DNA of 29,289 bases from Nitrospira sp. (GTDB lineage Bacteria; Nitrospirota; Nitrospiria; Nitrospirales; Nitrospiraceae): NCBI GenBank assembly GCA_020697375.1, contig JAJFBJ010000055.1:1-29289 (forward strand), written 5' to 3'. A program made the translations under genes and the position numbers. The notes under the pieces were generated by a model. It was not told where the DNA came from and ran no database searches. It saw nothing but the letters and a program-made list of their open reading frames with translations. This document shows, piece by piece, positions 8,012 to 15,265 of the stretch. Within the stretch, counting starts at the first letter, position 1. Every line of letters begins with the position of its first letter.

Positions 8012-9256
8012 TGCCGGTTTGGGAAGGGCCTCGTAATCCTGTATCAAGGGATGCTTGAGGTATTGCTCGACATAGTTTTGGAGCGAGCCATTGCGATAGA
8101 GCTGCTGATTCGCGAATCGCGTGTCGATCTTGTGGAGGACTTTGACCCTTACGCCGGTCTTCTTGGTGAACTGTTCCAGACTGACGCCGGTAATGTCGGT
8201 ATAGGGACCTCGCCCCGACTGCATGATGCATTTGGGAATGTGGATGACCTTCTCCTTGGTCAGGCGCCGCGCAATGTCATCGAAGGTCAGCAGTACCGTG
8301 CAGTCGGAATCGCCGCTCAACAACGCATTGGGTACGTAGAGAAAACGAGCCCGGTTCTTCCGGAACATGGTCAGGATCTTGTGGACGCTCCCCGCCATGA
8401 CTACCGTATCTTTCTTGTCGAGTTCCAGCGAATCGAACAGACTGACGATGCGGCGGCGGCTCAAGAAAGCCGTCGTGTAGGCTTCGGTATGAATGGTCTG
8501 CAGATTCGGCAGCCCCAGGTCATAGATGCGCGTCGCTTCCTCGGGGAGAAATTTCCGGCCCTGCCGCATGAGGGCAGCCGTTTCCGCCTTGAGGCCTCGC
8601 ACCGGCGTGAGTGTCCCCATCCAAAGGACGCATTTCTGATTGATGGCCGAAATGGCCGCCGCATCCTTGGACATCGTGTCCTTGTCGAAGGCATAAAAAT
8701 TCGCCGAGGAGACGGCCGGCCCGTCCAGCACTTTCATCACATGTCTCACGGAGGGCGCATGCGGCATCAACCGTTGGCGGTATTCACTCAGCGTGATGAC
8801 CGAGAGTTCGAAGTTGATGCGGCCGGGATACTGCGAGGTCAACTGATGGATCTTGGGCACATGGACAAATCCCACGGTGAAGAATTGGAGATTTTTGTCG
8901 GTCTCACGGAGAAAGTCCTCGATCCATTCCATCGCCTTGGGATGCAGAAAGAGATCGGTCCACTCCATGAATTCATTGCCGCCGAGACACCAGAACTGAG
9001 TGGGGTCGGTCGGTTTTTTCTTGATGTAGTCGAGGATGAAGGTCCAATCTTGGTCGCTGGTCTTGGGCGGGTCGAGCGTCTCTCGGTAGGAATGGTCCAG
9101 TTCGTAGCAGAATTCGCACTTGACCGGGCAGTCCCGGCCCAGACTCAAGGGAATCTTACCTGCCTCCATTTCACGGATGAGAACCTGACGATAATCGGTC
9201 CGATCTTTGAAGATCGGAGTGGGCTGGAAAATCGGGAGTGCAGTGGTCATGGTCAT
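8009..9256 (-). CDS. Radical SAM protein
   Basis: 415-residue radical SAM enzyme with the canonical CX3CX2C cluster motif at C43/C47/C50 (GRDCPVKCEFCYE), followed by a TIM-barrel-like patterned region (FWCLGGNEFMEWTDLFLHPKAMEWIEDFL, NLQFFTVGFVHVPKI, INFELSVITLSEYRQRLMP). The C-terminal third (DCTVLLTFDDIARRLTKEKVIHIPKCIMQSGRGPYTDITG) is distinct and may bind substrate. No SPASM or B12 domain is seen. The reaction is not known to me. The start is an ATG near 9256 (MTMTT, alternative starts within 6 nt). It points away from the J-like gene at 9332 and lies upstream of the PhzF gene; two larger radical SAM genes lie further upstream on the same strand. Confidence 0.8.
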   Translation of the reverse strand: MTMTTALPIFQPTPIFKDRTDYRQVLIREMEAGKIPLSLGRDCPVKCEFCYELDHSYRETLDPPKTSDQDWTFILDYIKKKPTDPTQFWCLGGNEFMEWTDLFLHPKAMEWIEDFLRETDKNLQFFTVGFVHVPKIHQLTSQYPGRINFELSVITLSEYRQRLMPHAPSVRHVMKVLDGPAVSSANFYAFDKDTMSKDAAAISAINQKCVLWMGTLTPVRGLKAETAALMRQGRKFLPEEATRIYDLGLPNLQTIHTEAYTTAFLSRRRIVSLFDSLELDKKDTVVMAGSVHKILTMFRKNRARFLYVPNALLSGDSDCTVLLTFDDIARRLTKEKVIHIPKCIMQSGRGPYTDITGVSLEQFTKKTGVRVKVLHKIDTRFANQQLYRNGSLQNYVEQYLKHPLIQDYEALPKPA

Positions 9257-9331
9257 GACCGTTCTGTCGCCTCATGTGGGCGACGACTGCTAGATTGACA
9301 AGATCAACATCGACTGGGCAGACTCCCTCGC

Positions 9332-9568
9332 ATGACTGATGACAACCTCGCCAAGGCCCTGGAGCTGTTCGCCCTCACCTTGCCCGTTACCCGCGAACAA
9401 CTGGACCAGACCCGCGCCCAGCTCCTCCACACCTGGAATCCCCAGCGGTACGCCAACCTGACCAACAATCCCAAAAAATACATGCAGGCCTACAAGAAAG
9501 CTGAAGAGATGACCCGGCTCATCGAATCGTCCTACGCACTGCTCTCCGCATTCGTCGTCTCCGACTAA
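9332..9568 (+). CDS. Small J-domain-like protein lacking the HPD motif
   Basis: 78 residues. The layout recalls a DnaJ J-domain: a first helix and loop (ALELFALTLPVTREQLDQTRAQLL) and then WNPQRYANLTNNPKKYMQAYKKAEEMTRLIESSYALLSAF, where J-domains have HPD...A..F..I..AY..L. The diagnostic His-Pro-Asp is replaced by Trp-Asn-Pro, so it should not stimulate an Hsp70 ATPase in the usual way. It may be a protein-interaction module. This is inferred by eye and another family is possible. It is the only plus-strand gene among the radical SAM genes and is divergent from the 415-residue one (75-nt gap). Confidence 0.5.
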   Translation: MTDDNLAKALELFALTLPVTREQLDQTRAQLLHTWNPQRYANLTNNPKKYMQAYKKAEEMTRLIESSYALLSAFVVSD

Positions 9569-9634
9569 AGTGTCAGGCGACTACCCTCATCGTGAACTGT
9601 AGCGCGCATCCCCGCGTAGCCATGCGCTGATTTT

Positions 9635-9805
9635 CCAGGGTGGTCAAAACGGCATGTACCAAGGCCGCAGGGGCTGTGGCGACTGAGGCGTACCCTCGGG
9701 GTACGTCGCAGGGAAATATGCGACCGAGCACTCCGCCGTGGCAAGGCGTCTCGACCTGCCGGGCGTTGGGCTGGTGAGGATGGCGGGATTTTCAGCATCC
9801 TGCTA
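9635..9805. repeat. Dispersed inverted-end repeat, copy 5, ending at the B12-radical SAM stop
   Basis: Left end CCAGGGTGGTCAAAACGGC, right end GATTTTCAGCATCCTGCTA. Internal ACTGAGGCGTACCCTCGGGG hairpin region as in copy 3. At 171 bp it is longer than the others, with about 40 bp of extra sequence near 9735-9780. Positions 9803-9805 are the TAG stop of the large radical SAM gene. Confidence 0.8.
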
Positions 9806-11770
9806 CCCCACTCCATGGGAGACGACGCGAGACATTCCCTCTTTACCCTCATCTCCTTCAGCGATAGCCATGGGCCAGGTCACCAAACCCGACACTCCCT
9901 CGGCGGCGGTCGCGCCTTCCTTCGTCGCGGCATAGATCTGTGGCAGACGATTCGTTCCGAATTTAGAAATATAGAGGAACACATGCTCGCGCGCATTGAC
10001 GCGCACGGCCCAGGGATGAAAATCATTCTTGTAAAATTCTTCGCAGAGCTGCATGGCATCCAGACAGGAGAGGGTGCTGGGATCGTTCAACGTGTAGTAA
10101 TAGTCGAGGGGTAAGTCGTAGTCCGCTTGCTTGTGGATCGTAATGCCGAACTTTTCAGGATTGCGCACCATCGGCGTGTGGCGATAGGCCACGAAGTAGA
10201 ACAACTCCACCGAATGGATCACCGGCTGGTTCTCGATCACGAACTCTCTGGTCTCCAGCGCTTCATCGCGCGTCTCGCCTGGGAACCCGTAGAAGGCCAT
10301 CACATGGTTCCAGATCCCGGCCTTCGCCGCCAGATGCAGGTTCGTCTTGATCACGCTCTTCTTGGCATGCTTGTCCATGAGGTTCAGCACCCGCTCGTTC
10401 GCCGACTCCATCCCATAATAAAGCGTGCAGCAACCGGCCTTGGCGGCGAGGTCCCAAATGGCCTGGTCTTGGAGCGTTTCTTCGAAGCGGATCAGCGTGG
10501 TCCACTTAATGTCGACATTCTGGTCCACCAGCAGTTGCGACACCTTCTTGAACAGGGCGGGCGGATAGGATTCATCGGAGAAGAGGAAATGGCGGCAATG
10601 ATACTTATCCCGCAACGTCTTGATCTGTTCCACCACTTGATTGGCCGGCACGCCGCGATACTGGTCGAAGTACCCCTGGCCATGGTCGCAGAACGTACAG
10701 CGGCCCCAATAGCAGCCGCGCGTGGCGAGATAGGGAATGATCAGCTCCGGCACGAAATAGCGATCAAGCGGCAGCCCGTCGAAATCCGGCAACGGCAGCG
10801 CGGTCGTCTTCTCGGTATAGACTTCGGCATTCCGCTGCACGCCTGACGCATCGCGATACATCAGGTTGGGCACCGAGGCCATAGGCCGCTCCCCGTTCAA
10901 GGCCTCGACGAGCCAGAGCAGCGCATGTTCCCCTTCGTAGAGGATGGCCGAGTCGAAAATCTCCGCAAAGAATCGTTCCTGCTTCGGCAACTCTTCCTGC
11001 AATCGTGTCACGACATTCCCGCCCACCACCACATGAATATGGGGAAACGACTCCTTGATCAGCTTGCCGAACGTCAGGCCGGCGAGCAGTTGCATTTGCG
11101 TGCCGATCGAAATTCCGACGACGTCCGGCTTCTCCTTCGCGACAGCCGGCATGACCAACTGGTTGCAGATATCACGATAGACGTTCACCTGCTCATCATC
11201 CAGACAGGCGAAGACCTCTTTCGAAACCCCGGGCCGATAGCCCAAATTGCTTTCCATGGGATAGAACACGATCGAGGCGGGATAGTAGGCGGCGGAAATA
11301 TACTGCATCACCTGGCGGAAACAATTCAGCGCGCTTTCCAGCTTCTCGGCCTGATAGAACCGCTCTCCGCGCACGATGAGCTTGGCATCCTCTGCCCGCT
11401 CCGCCAGGTCGAATACGTCCAGCGCATAGGCCTGCTCCACCACTGCTTTCTGACCAGCCTCCTGCTCCGTCAGCGTCCCGGCCGCCTCTTTATCTTGCAG
11501 CGGCTTCAACTGCATGCCCAACCGGGCCTTCACCCAGATCAGAAATTCCATGGTGAAGAAGTGGTCGTACATCTCGATGTTGATGTCGCGCTGCACGACC
11601 TGATGGCCGGCTTGGCGCAGCACGGCCGTCAATGAAGGCAAGGCCAGGTAAGGCGCGGTCGGCACCCATTCCGGCGGAAACAGCAGCATGACCTTCGACT
11701 GCTTGCGATTCTCTTCCTTGATCGGCGCCAAGCCATTGATTTGCACGAGGCCGGTTCCAGACATGATCAC
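9803..11770 (-). CDS. B12-binding-type radical SAM protein, paralogue A
   Basis: 655-residue protein with an N-terminal cobalamin-binding-like Rossmann region (KVMLLFPPEWVPTAPYLALPSLTAVLRQAGHQVVQRDINIEMYD; later EKPDVVGISIGTQMQL and HIHVVVGGNVVTRL) followed by a radical SAM domain. The cluster motif is C353-x4-C358-x2-C361 (RGCYWGRCTFCDHGQGY), one residue longer than the classical CX3CX2C. No DxHxxG is seen, so any cobalamin would bind without that histidine. The middle (about residues 90-160) is a helical insert. Members often methylate or rearrange unactivated carbons; no substrate can be named. The GTG 11770 overlaps the upstream stop by 4 nt (GTGA), favouring translational coupling; ATG 11764 is the alternative. 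Confidence 0.8.
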   Translation of the reverse strand: MIMSGTGLVQINGLAPIKEENRKQSKVMLLFPPEWVPTAPYLALPSLTAVLRQAGHQVVQRDINIEMYDHFFTMEFLIWVKARLGMQLKPLQDKEAAGTLTEQEAGQKAVVEQAYALDVFDLAERAEDAKLIVRGERFYQAEKLESALNCFRQVMQYISAAYYPASIVFYPMESNLGYRPGVSKEVFACLDDEQVNVYRDICNQLVMPAVAKEKPDVVGISIGTQMQLLAGLTFGKLIKESFPHIHVVVGGNVVTRLQEELPKQERFFAEIFDSAILYEGEHALLWLVEALNGERPMASVPNLMYRDASGVQRNAEVYTEKTTALPLPDFDGLPLDRYFVPELIIPYLATRGCYWGRCTFCDHGQGYFDQYRGVPANQVVEQIKTLRDKYHCRHFLFSDESYPPALFKKVSQLLVDQNVDIKWTTLIRFEETLQDQAIWDLAAKAGCCTLYYGMESANERVLNLMDKHAKKSVIKTNLHLAAKAGIWNHVMAFYGFPGETRDEALETREFVIENQPVIHSVELFYFVAYRHTPMVRNPEKFGITIHKQADYDLPLDYYYTLNDPSTLSCLDAMQLCEEFYKNDFHPWAVRVNAREHVFLYISKFGTNRLPQIYAATKEGATAAEGVSGLVTWPMAIAEGDEGKEGMSRVVSHGVG

Positions 11771-13665
11771 ATCTTTCCTGCTAGCGATGGAGGAGCCGTC
11801 GCAATCCGAGCCGCCTGAAACTGTAAATCGGGCAACTTCTTCAGTCCGAACCGCGCAATGTAGAGAAAGATATACTCTCGAATAAACAAGCGCAGGTCCC
11901 AGCCGGGATGGTGGTTCCGTTCGAATTCTTCGAACACCCGCTCAGCCTCCTCGATGCTCAGCCCCTGCTTCACCGTGAAGTAGTAATCCAGCGCCAGATC
12001 CCATTCGGGATTCTTGTAGGCGGTCACGCCCCACTTGTCCGGATGCTTCGCCACCGGATTATGCCGTCCGAGGTCGAACGTGCCGAACCCCAGCGAATGG
12101 ACATAGTCTTTGTTCTGTTCCAGGAACTCCACCGACGACCAGGCTTCTTCCCTCGTCTCGCCGGGAAAGCCGAAGAAGCCCATGCAATGGTTCCAGATGC
12201 CGGCCTCAGCCGTGTACTTCAAGTGTTTCGTCATGATCTCGGTCGTCGTGGCCTTGTCCATCAGCTTGAGCACCCGCTCATTCCCCGACTCGTAGCCGAA
12301 GTGGAGATACTTGCAGCCCGAGTCCTTGGCATCCTGCCAGACAGCATCTTCCAACAGGCTCTTCTCGAACCGCATGTGCGTCGTCCAGGCAATGCCCATG
12401 TTGCTGTCGATCAGGCCACGGGTCAGCTTGCGGAACAGCGCCGGCGGATAGGACTCATCGGTGAAGTGGAAATGCCGCGAGCCGTACTTGTCGCGCAGAT
12501 AAGTCACCTCGGCCAGAATGTCCTGGATCTTCTTCGTGCGATACCCAGCCGTGTAGCCCTCGCCATGGTCGCAAAACTCGCAACGGCCCCAGTAGCATCC
12601 GCGCGTCGCCAGATAGGGTAGAATCTTCGTCGGCACGAAATACTTCTCCAGCGGCAGGCCGTCGAAATCCGGCGGCGGCAGCATGGCCATGTCCTCAGCA
12701 TAACTCGTCGGCGAGGTATGCACGCCGGTCTCGTCCTTATAGATGGTGTTCGGCACATCGGCCAGGTTCCGCTTCGCCCCCACCGCCGACACCAGTTGCA
12801 CGAAGGCCGTCTCCCCTTCATAGACCACGGCGCTGTCGAAATATTGAAACAGCGGCGACTCGGGCAGCACATCGCGCAGGCGCGTCACCGTATTGCCGCC
12901 GATCGTCACATGGATGTGGGGAAAGTGCTGCTTGATCAGGGCGCAGAACGTCATGGTGGAAAACATCTGCTGCTGCAAGACGATCGAGATACCAATGACG
13001 TCAGGTTTCTCCGCCTCGATCGCCGGCTTCACCAGATGCTCGAACACGTCTCGATAAATATTCACCTGGATGTCGTTCACCGCGTCCATGACTTCATGCG
13101 ACACGAAGACTTTATAGGAGAGGTCCGTCTCCATCGGCGGCATGCAGATCCGCGCCGGGGCATAGACCATCGAGATCACCGACGTGACCTCACGGAACAC
13201 ATGAATAGCCCACTCTAACTGATCGATTTCGTAAAAGACTTCCCCGCGGATAATGGCCTTGGCCTTCTCGGCCTTTTTGATAAGGTCGTCGATTCGCTGG
13301 CGCGTCAGGTCACAGAGCGTGAGCTGGAGATCCTGCTCCCATTCCTCAAGCTCGCGTTTCTTGGCCAGCTTACGCAGCCGGTCGAGCTGCTGCGGCACCC
13401 GGCGCAGGACCTTCTTCAAAAAGTCCTCGCTGAAGTACCAATCCCACATCTCGAGATTGATGTCTTTTTGAACGACCTGATGGCCGGCCTGACGGAGGAC
13501 GGCCGTGAGGGACGGCAAGCTCAAATAGGGTTCGGACGGAAACCAATCGGGCGGGAAGATCAACATGACCTTCATCTTCCGGCCGCTGGTGGATTCGGAG
13601 GTTTGTCGATGGAGAAGGATCAGTTCTTTGGAAGCCCGTTCGCCCTTCGTATACTCAACGCGCAT
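11767..13665 (-). CDS. B12-binding-type radical SAM protein, paralogue B
   Basis: 632-residue protein, tandem paralogue of the next gene: same order, same openings (KVMLIFPPDWFPSEPYLSLPSLTAVLRQAGHQVVQKDIN), the same unusual cluster motif (TRGCYWGRCEFCDHGEGY) and shared DESYPPALF, NERVLKLMDKA and GFFGFPGETREEA segments. The two share a helical insert after the first Rossmann strand set but differ strongly in it. The frame is open to 13707; I chose ATG 13665 because AGGAG lies 8 nt upstream and because the family-like sequence begins inside it. The leader (13672-13770) is a copy of a repeat found again at 15.4 kb. It probably heads a two-gene operon; different substrates or a heteromeric enzyme are both possible. 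Confidence 0.8.
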   Translation of the reverse strand: MRVEYTKGERASKELILLHRQTSESTSGRKMKVMLIFPPDWFPSEPYLSLPSLTAVLRQAGHQVVQKDINLEMWDWYFSEDFLKKVLRRVPQQLDRLRKLAKKRELEEWEQDLQLTLCDLTRQRIDDLIKKAEKAKAIIRGEVFYEIDQLEWAIHVFREVTSVISMVYAPARICMPPMETDLSYKVFVSHEVMDAVNDIQVNIYRDVFEHLVKPAIEAEKPDVIGISIVLQQQMFSTMTFCALIKQHFPHIHVTIGGNTVTRLRDVLPESPLFQYFDSAVVYEGETAFVQLVSAVGAKRNLADVPNTIYKDETGVHTSPTSYAEDMAMLPPPDFDGLPLEKYFVPTKILPYLATRGCYWGRCEFCDHGEGYTAGYRTKKIQDILAEVTYLRDKYGSRHFHFTDESYPPALFRKLTRGLIDSNMGIAWTTHMRFEKSLLEDAVWQDAKDSGCKYLHFGYESGNERVLKLMDKATTTEIMTKHLKYTAEAGIWNHCMGFFGFPGETREEAWSSVEFLEQNKDYVHSLGFGTFDLGRHNPVAKHPDKWGVTAYKNPEWDLALDYYFTVKQGLSIEEAERVFEEFERNHHPGWDLRLFIREYIFLYIARFGLKKLPDLQFQAARIATAPPSLAGKM

Positions 13666-13671
13666 GAAGGC

Positions 13672-13770
13672 GGCTCCTGTATCGGTCCGGCACTCCGAAA
13701 CAATCAAAATGCCAAGGGGTTAGCCTGGAGTTTCGACATTGTACGAGGGGGAAAGATGGAGATGCAAGAG
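13672..13770. repeat. Leader repeat, copy A, upstream of the B12-radical SAM operon
   Basis: 99 bp similar to 15400-15498 (about three quarters of positions match by eye; shared CTCCTGTATCGGTCCGG, AAGGGGT.AGC..GGAGT and GAGATGCAAGAG). On the minus strand it holds the ribosome site AGGAG of the radical SAM gene and its 5' leader. Confidence 0.75.
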
Positions 13771-13794
13771 TGGGAGAGAAGGAACGGCCGGATG

Positions 13795-13955
13795 CCCTTC
13801 TTGCTCGCAGAACGCGCACGATGAAACAGTGCTCGTCCCATGCGCGCAGTTGAAGGGTAACCCGGCCATTTCTTGTGAGGGCACCTGGAAAACGCAACGC
13901 GCGGCCTCTGAAGGCCCTCGTTGGACGCGCGCAGTTGAGGGCAACCTTGGCCACA
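13795..13955. repeat. Direct repeat unit 1 (of two, 214 bp apart)
   Basis: About 77 bp from 13795 (starting CCCTTCTTGCTCGCAGAACG) is essentially identical to the unit at 14009, then similarity continues more loosely through the GGAAAACGCA...GAAGGCCCTCGTT segment. A second copy of its GCGCGCAGTTGA.GGG.AACC..GGCCA core lies inside at 13927. Minus-strand frames through the array are open and mutually similar, but they overlap in several frames and I see no real protein. The whole 13666-14187 stretch holds no gene I can support. Confidence 0.75.
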
Positions 13956-14008
13956 CCCTTTGATGCTGAGAACGACGAAAGAGAGGAAGAAGATGGAACG
14001 GCTGCTCA

Positions 14009-14160
14009 CCCTTCTTGCTCGCAGAACGCGCACGATGAAACAGTGCTCGTCCCATGCGCGCAGTTGAAGGGTAACCCGGCCATTCCTGGTGAGGGTATGT
14101 GGAAAACGCAAGGCGCGCATCAGAAGGCCCTCGTTTGGAGGCGCGCACGTCGCGAACCCG
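14009..14160. repeat. Direct repeat unit 2
   Basis: Second unit of the same repeat, opening with the same CCCTTCTTGCTCGCAGAACG and running to the CTCGTTTGGAGGCGCGCA segment just before hicA. Confidence 0.75.
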
Positions 14161-14187
14161 CCAGGTCTCCCTGAAGGGCAAAGAGGA

Positions 14188-14367
14188 CTAAGGATTGCCC
14201 AACATCTTCAGGATACGTTTTGCGAGGTGTTCGTTGATCTCGGCGTGGCGTGGAATGGGCTGGGAAACCTTCGTGGTGGGATTGTGATACCAGTCGTGCT
14301 TTCCGCCATGACGGACGAGGACGCAACCGTTAACTTCGAGCTGGCGAATGAGATCTTTGCGCTTCAC
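14188..14367 (-). CDS. hicA: HicA family mRNA interferase toxin
   Basis: Small 59-residue protein translated by hand: VKRKDLIRQLEVNGCVLVRH, then GGKHDWYHNPTTKVSQPIPRHAEINEHLAKRILKML. This is the HicA double-stranded-RNA-binding-like fold, whose conserved Gly-rich turn and His (GGKH) form the RNase site of this ribosome-independent mRNA toxin. The GTG 14367 overlaps the hicB stop by 4 nt (GTGA), so the two are coupled. The order antitoxin then toxin is the less common hicBA arrangement. It has no internal stop and appears intact. Confidence 0.85.
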   Translation of the reverse strand: MKRKDLIRQLEVNGCVLVRHGGKHDWYHNPTTKVSQPIPRHAEINEHLAKRILKMLGNP

Positions 14368-14555
14368 CGCAGTGTCAGCTCAGCAAGCTTGCGCACTCCG
14401 TGGATTTCACCGCTGGTGAGGTCGCGGTATAGATCACGAAGATGGGATTGCAGGTCCTCAAACGATTCTCCTTGCGTCCAGTAATCAGGGTAGTCCTGGA
14501 GGTAACCGAGCCACTGCCCCTGATCTTGCCAATAGATATACTTGGTCGATTCCAT
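14364..14555 (-). CDS. hicB: HicB-like antitoxin
   Basis: 63-residue short HicB: KYIYWQDQGQWLGYLQDYPDYWTQGESFEDLQSHLRDLYRDLTSGEIHGVRKLAEL. This is the degraded RNase H-like fold that covers the HicA active site, and no C-terminal DNA-binding domain is present. I chose ATG 14555 because a promoter-like -10 box ends 7 nt upstream; ATG 14564 overlaps that box. It has no Shine-Dalgarno sequence and may be translated from a leaderless mRNA. It is divergent from the HI1419-type toxin pseudogene. Confidence 0.85.
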   Translation of the reverse strand: MESTKYIYWQDQGQWLGYLQDYPDYWTQGESFEDLQSHLRDLYRDLTSGEIHGVRKLAELTLR

Positions 14556-14562
14556 AGTGGAC

Positions 14563-14590
14563 ATTATAGCCGGACACTGAAGTTTGTAAA
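14563..14590 (-). promoter_or_regulatory. hicBA promoter (sigma-70 type)
   Basis: On the minus strand TTTACA (14585-14590), a 16-bp spacer, then a perfect TATAAT (14563-14568). The expected start of transcription is at or within a base or two of the hicB ATG at 14555, which predicts a leaderless transcript. Confidence 0.6.
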
Positions 14591-14613
14591 GCCGCCAGCT
14601 CTCCACTTGCCAC

Positions 14614-14635
14614 AGTGTAGCTTATAAGCTACACT
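14614..14635. promoter_or_regulatory. 22-bp perfect palindrome, probable TA operator
   Basis: Core TGTAGCTTATAAGCTACA plus two more paired bases on each side. It is in the divergent region between hicB and the HI1419-type toxin, 8 nt before the toxin GTG. Toxin-antitoxin systems are normally autoregulated by such sites; I infer that the antitoxin at 14972 binds here. Confidence 0.55.
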
Positions 14636-14642
14636 TAGATCC

Positions 14643-14975
14643 GTGGAAATCACGCCAAAAGAGTTGCGGATCTATGTCACGGAAGAAGGCCTGTAGCCGT
14701 TCAGTGAGTGGCTGATTTCGCTATGCGATCACAGGGCACGCGCGAAAATACGGGTGAGATTGGATCGAGTCAGCTAGGGGAACTTCGGCGATTGCCATGG
14801 CGAAGGAGGCGGTGTGCAGGAACTTCGGATCGATCATGGACCATGGTATCGCCTGTACTTCGAACAAGAAGGAACGACAATTGTTGTGCTCCTCTGTGGT
14901 GGGGATAAGAACACACAGACGAACGATATTAAAACAGCCCAGCGCTATTGGAGCTCATACAGGAGGCGGCCATGA
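14643..14975 (+). pseudogene. RelE/ParE-type (HI1419-like) toxin with two in-frame TAG stops
   Basis: A single frame of 111 codons from GTG 14643 reads VEITPKELRIYVTEEGL*PFSEWLISL, ...RVRLDRVS*GNFGDC and ends QELRIDHGPWYRLYFEQEG, CGGDKNTQTNDIKTAQRYW. This is the phage-derived Gp49-like/HI1419 addiction toxin family along its full length. Two TAG codons interrupt it (about codons 18 and 44), each one base change away from a sense codon usual at that place. No frameshift is present. The TGA overlaps the antitoxin ATG by 4 nt, as in functional operons. The toxin is most likely dead unless TAG is read through. Confidence 0.8.
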
Positions 14976-15265
14976 AGAAGAGCAACGCCTATCAAGCAGA
15001 TCTTATCGAAAGCCTGCGAGATGCGCGGGAAGCTGAGGAGTATTTGAATGCCGCGCTTGAAGAAGACGATCCGGAATTGTTCTTGCTGGCATTACGAAAT
15101 GTGGCGGAGGCACAAGGAGGGGTGGCGTCGCTCGCCGAGAAAACGAAATTGAATCGGGAAAGTCTGTATCGCATGCTGTCGGAGCGCGGCAATCCTGAAT
15201 TTCGAAGCCTCGATGCCCTTCTTCACGCGTTAGGCTTCCGGCTCGCGGTTGCCGTCAATCGCTAA
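14972..15265 (+). CDS. HI1420/HigA-like addiction antitoxin (XRE-type HTH)
   Basis: 97 residues with N-terminal KKSNAYQADLIESLRDAREAEEYLNAALEED and the helix-turn-helix SLAEKTKLNRESLYRMLSERGNPEFRSLDALLHALGF, typical of the antitoxin that follows HI1419-type toxins. The frame extends to 14948, but the ATG at 14972 has AGGAGG at the right distance and the ATGA overlap with the toxin, so I use it. Intact, although its toxin carries two stops. It probably represses its own operon at the palindrome 14614-14635. Confidence 0.8.
   Translation: MKKSNAYQADLIESLRDAREAEEYLNAALEEDDPELFLLALRNVAEAQGGVASLAEKTKLNRESLYRMLSERGNPEFRSLDALLHALGFRLAVAVNR

Noticed and set aside
7685..9298. 537-residue plus-strand frame
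   Set aside because: It is antisense to the radical SAM and PhzF genes and lacks any family pattern; a shadow caused by high GC.
11764..11783. CATCTTTCCTGCTAG at the junction of the two B12-radical SAM genes resembles the end of the dispersed repeat
   Set aside because: Here CTAGCAGGA is in-frame coding sequence (SLAGKM), the TAG is not a stop codon and there is no matching left end. I treat it as coincidence.
13655..14181. Several overlapping 99-153-residue minus-strand ORFs
   Set aside because: They lie in the repeat array, overlap each other in different frames and show repeat-derived similarity, so I do not call genes.
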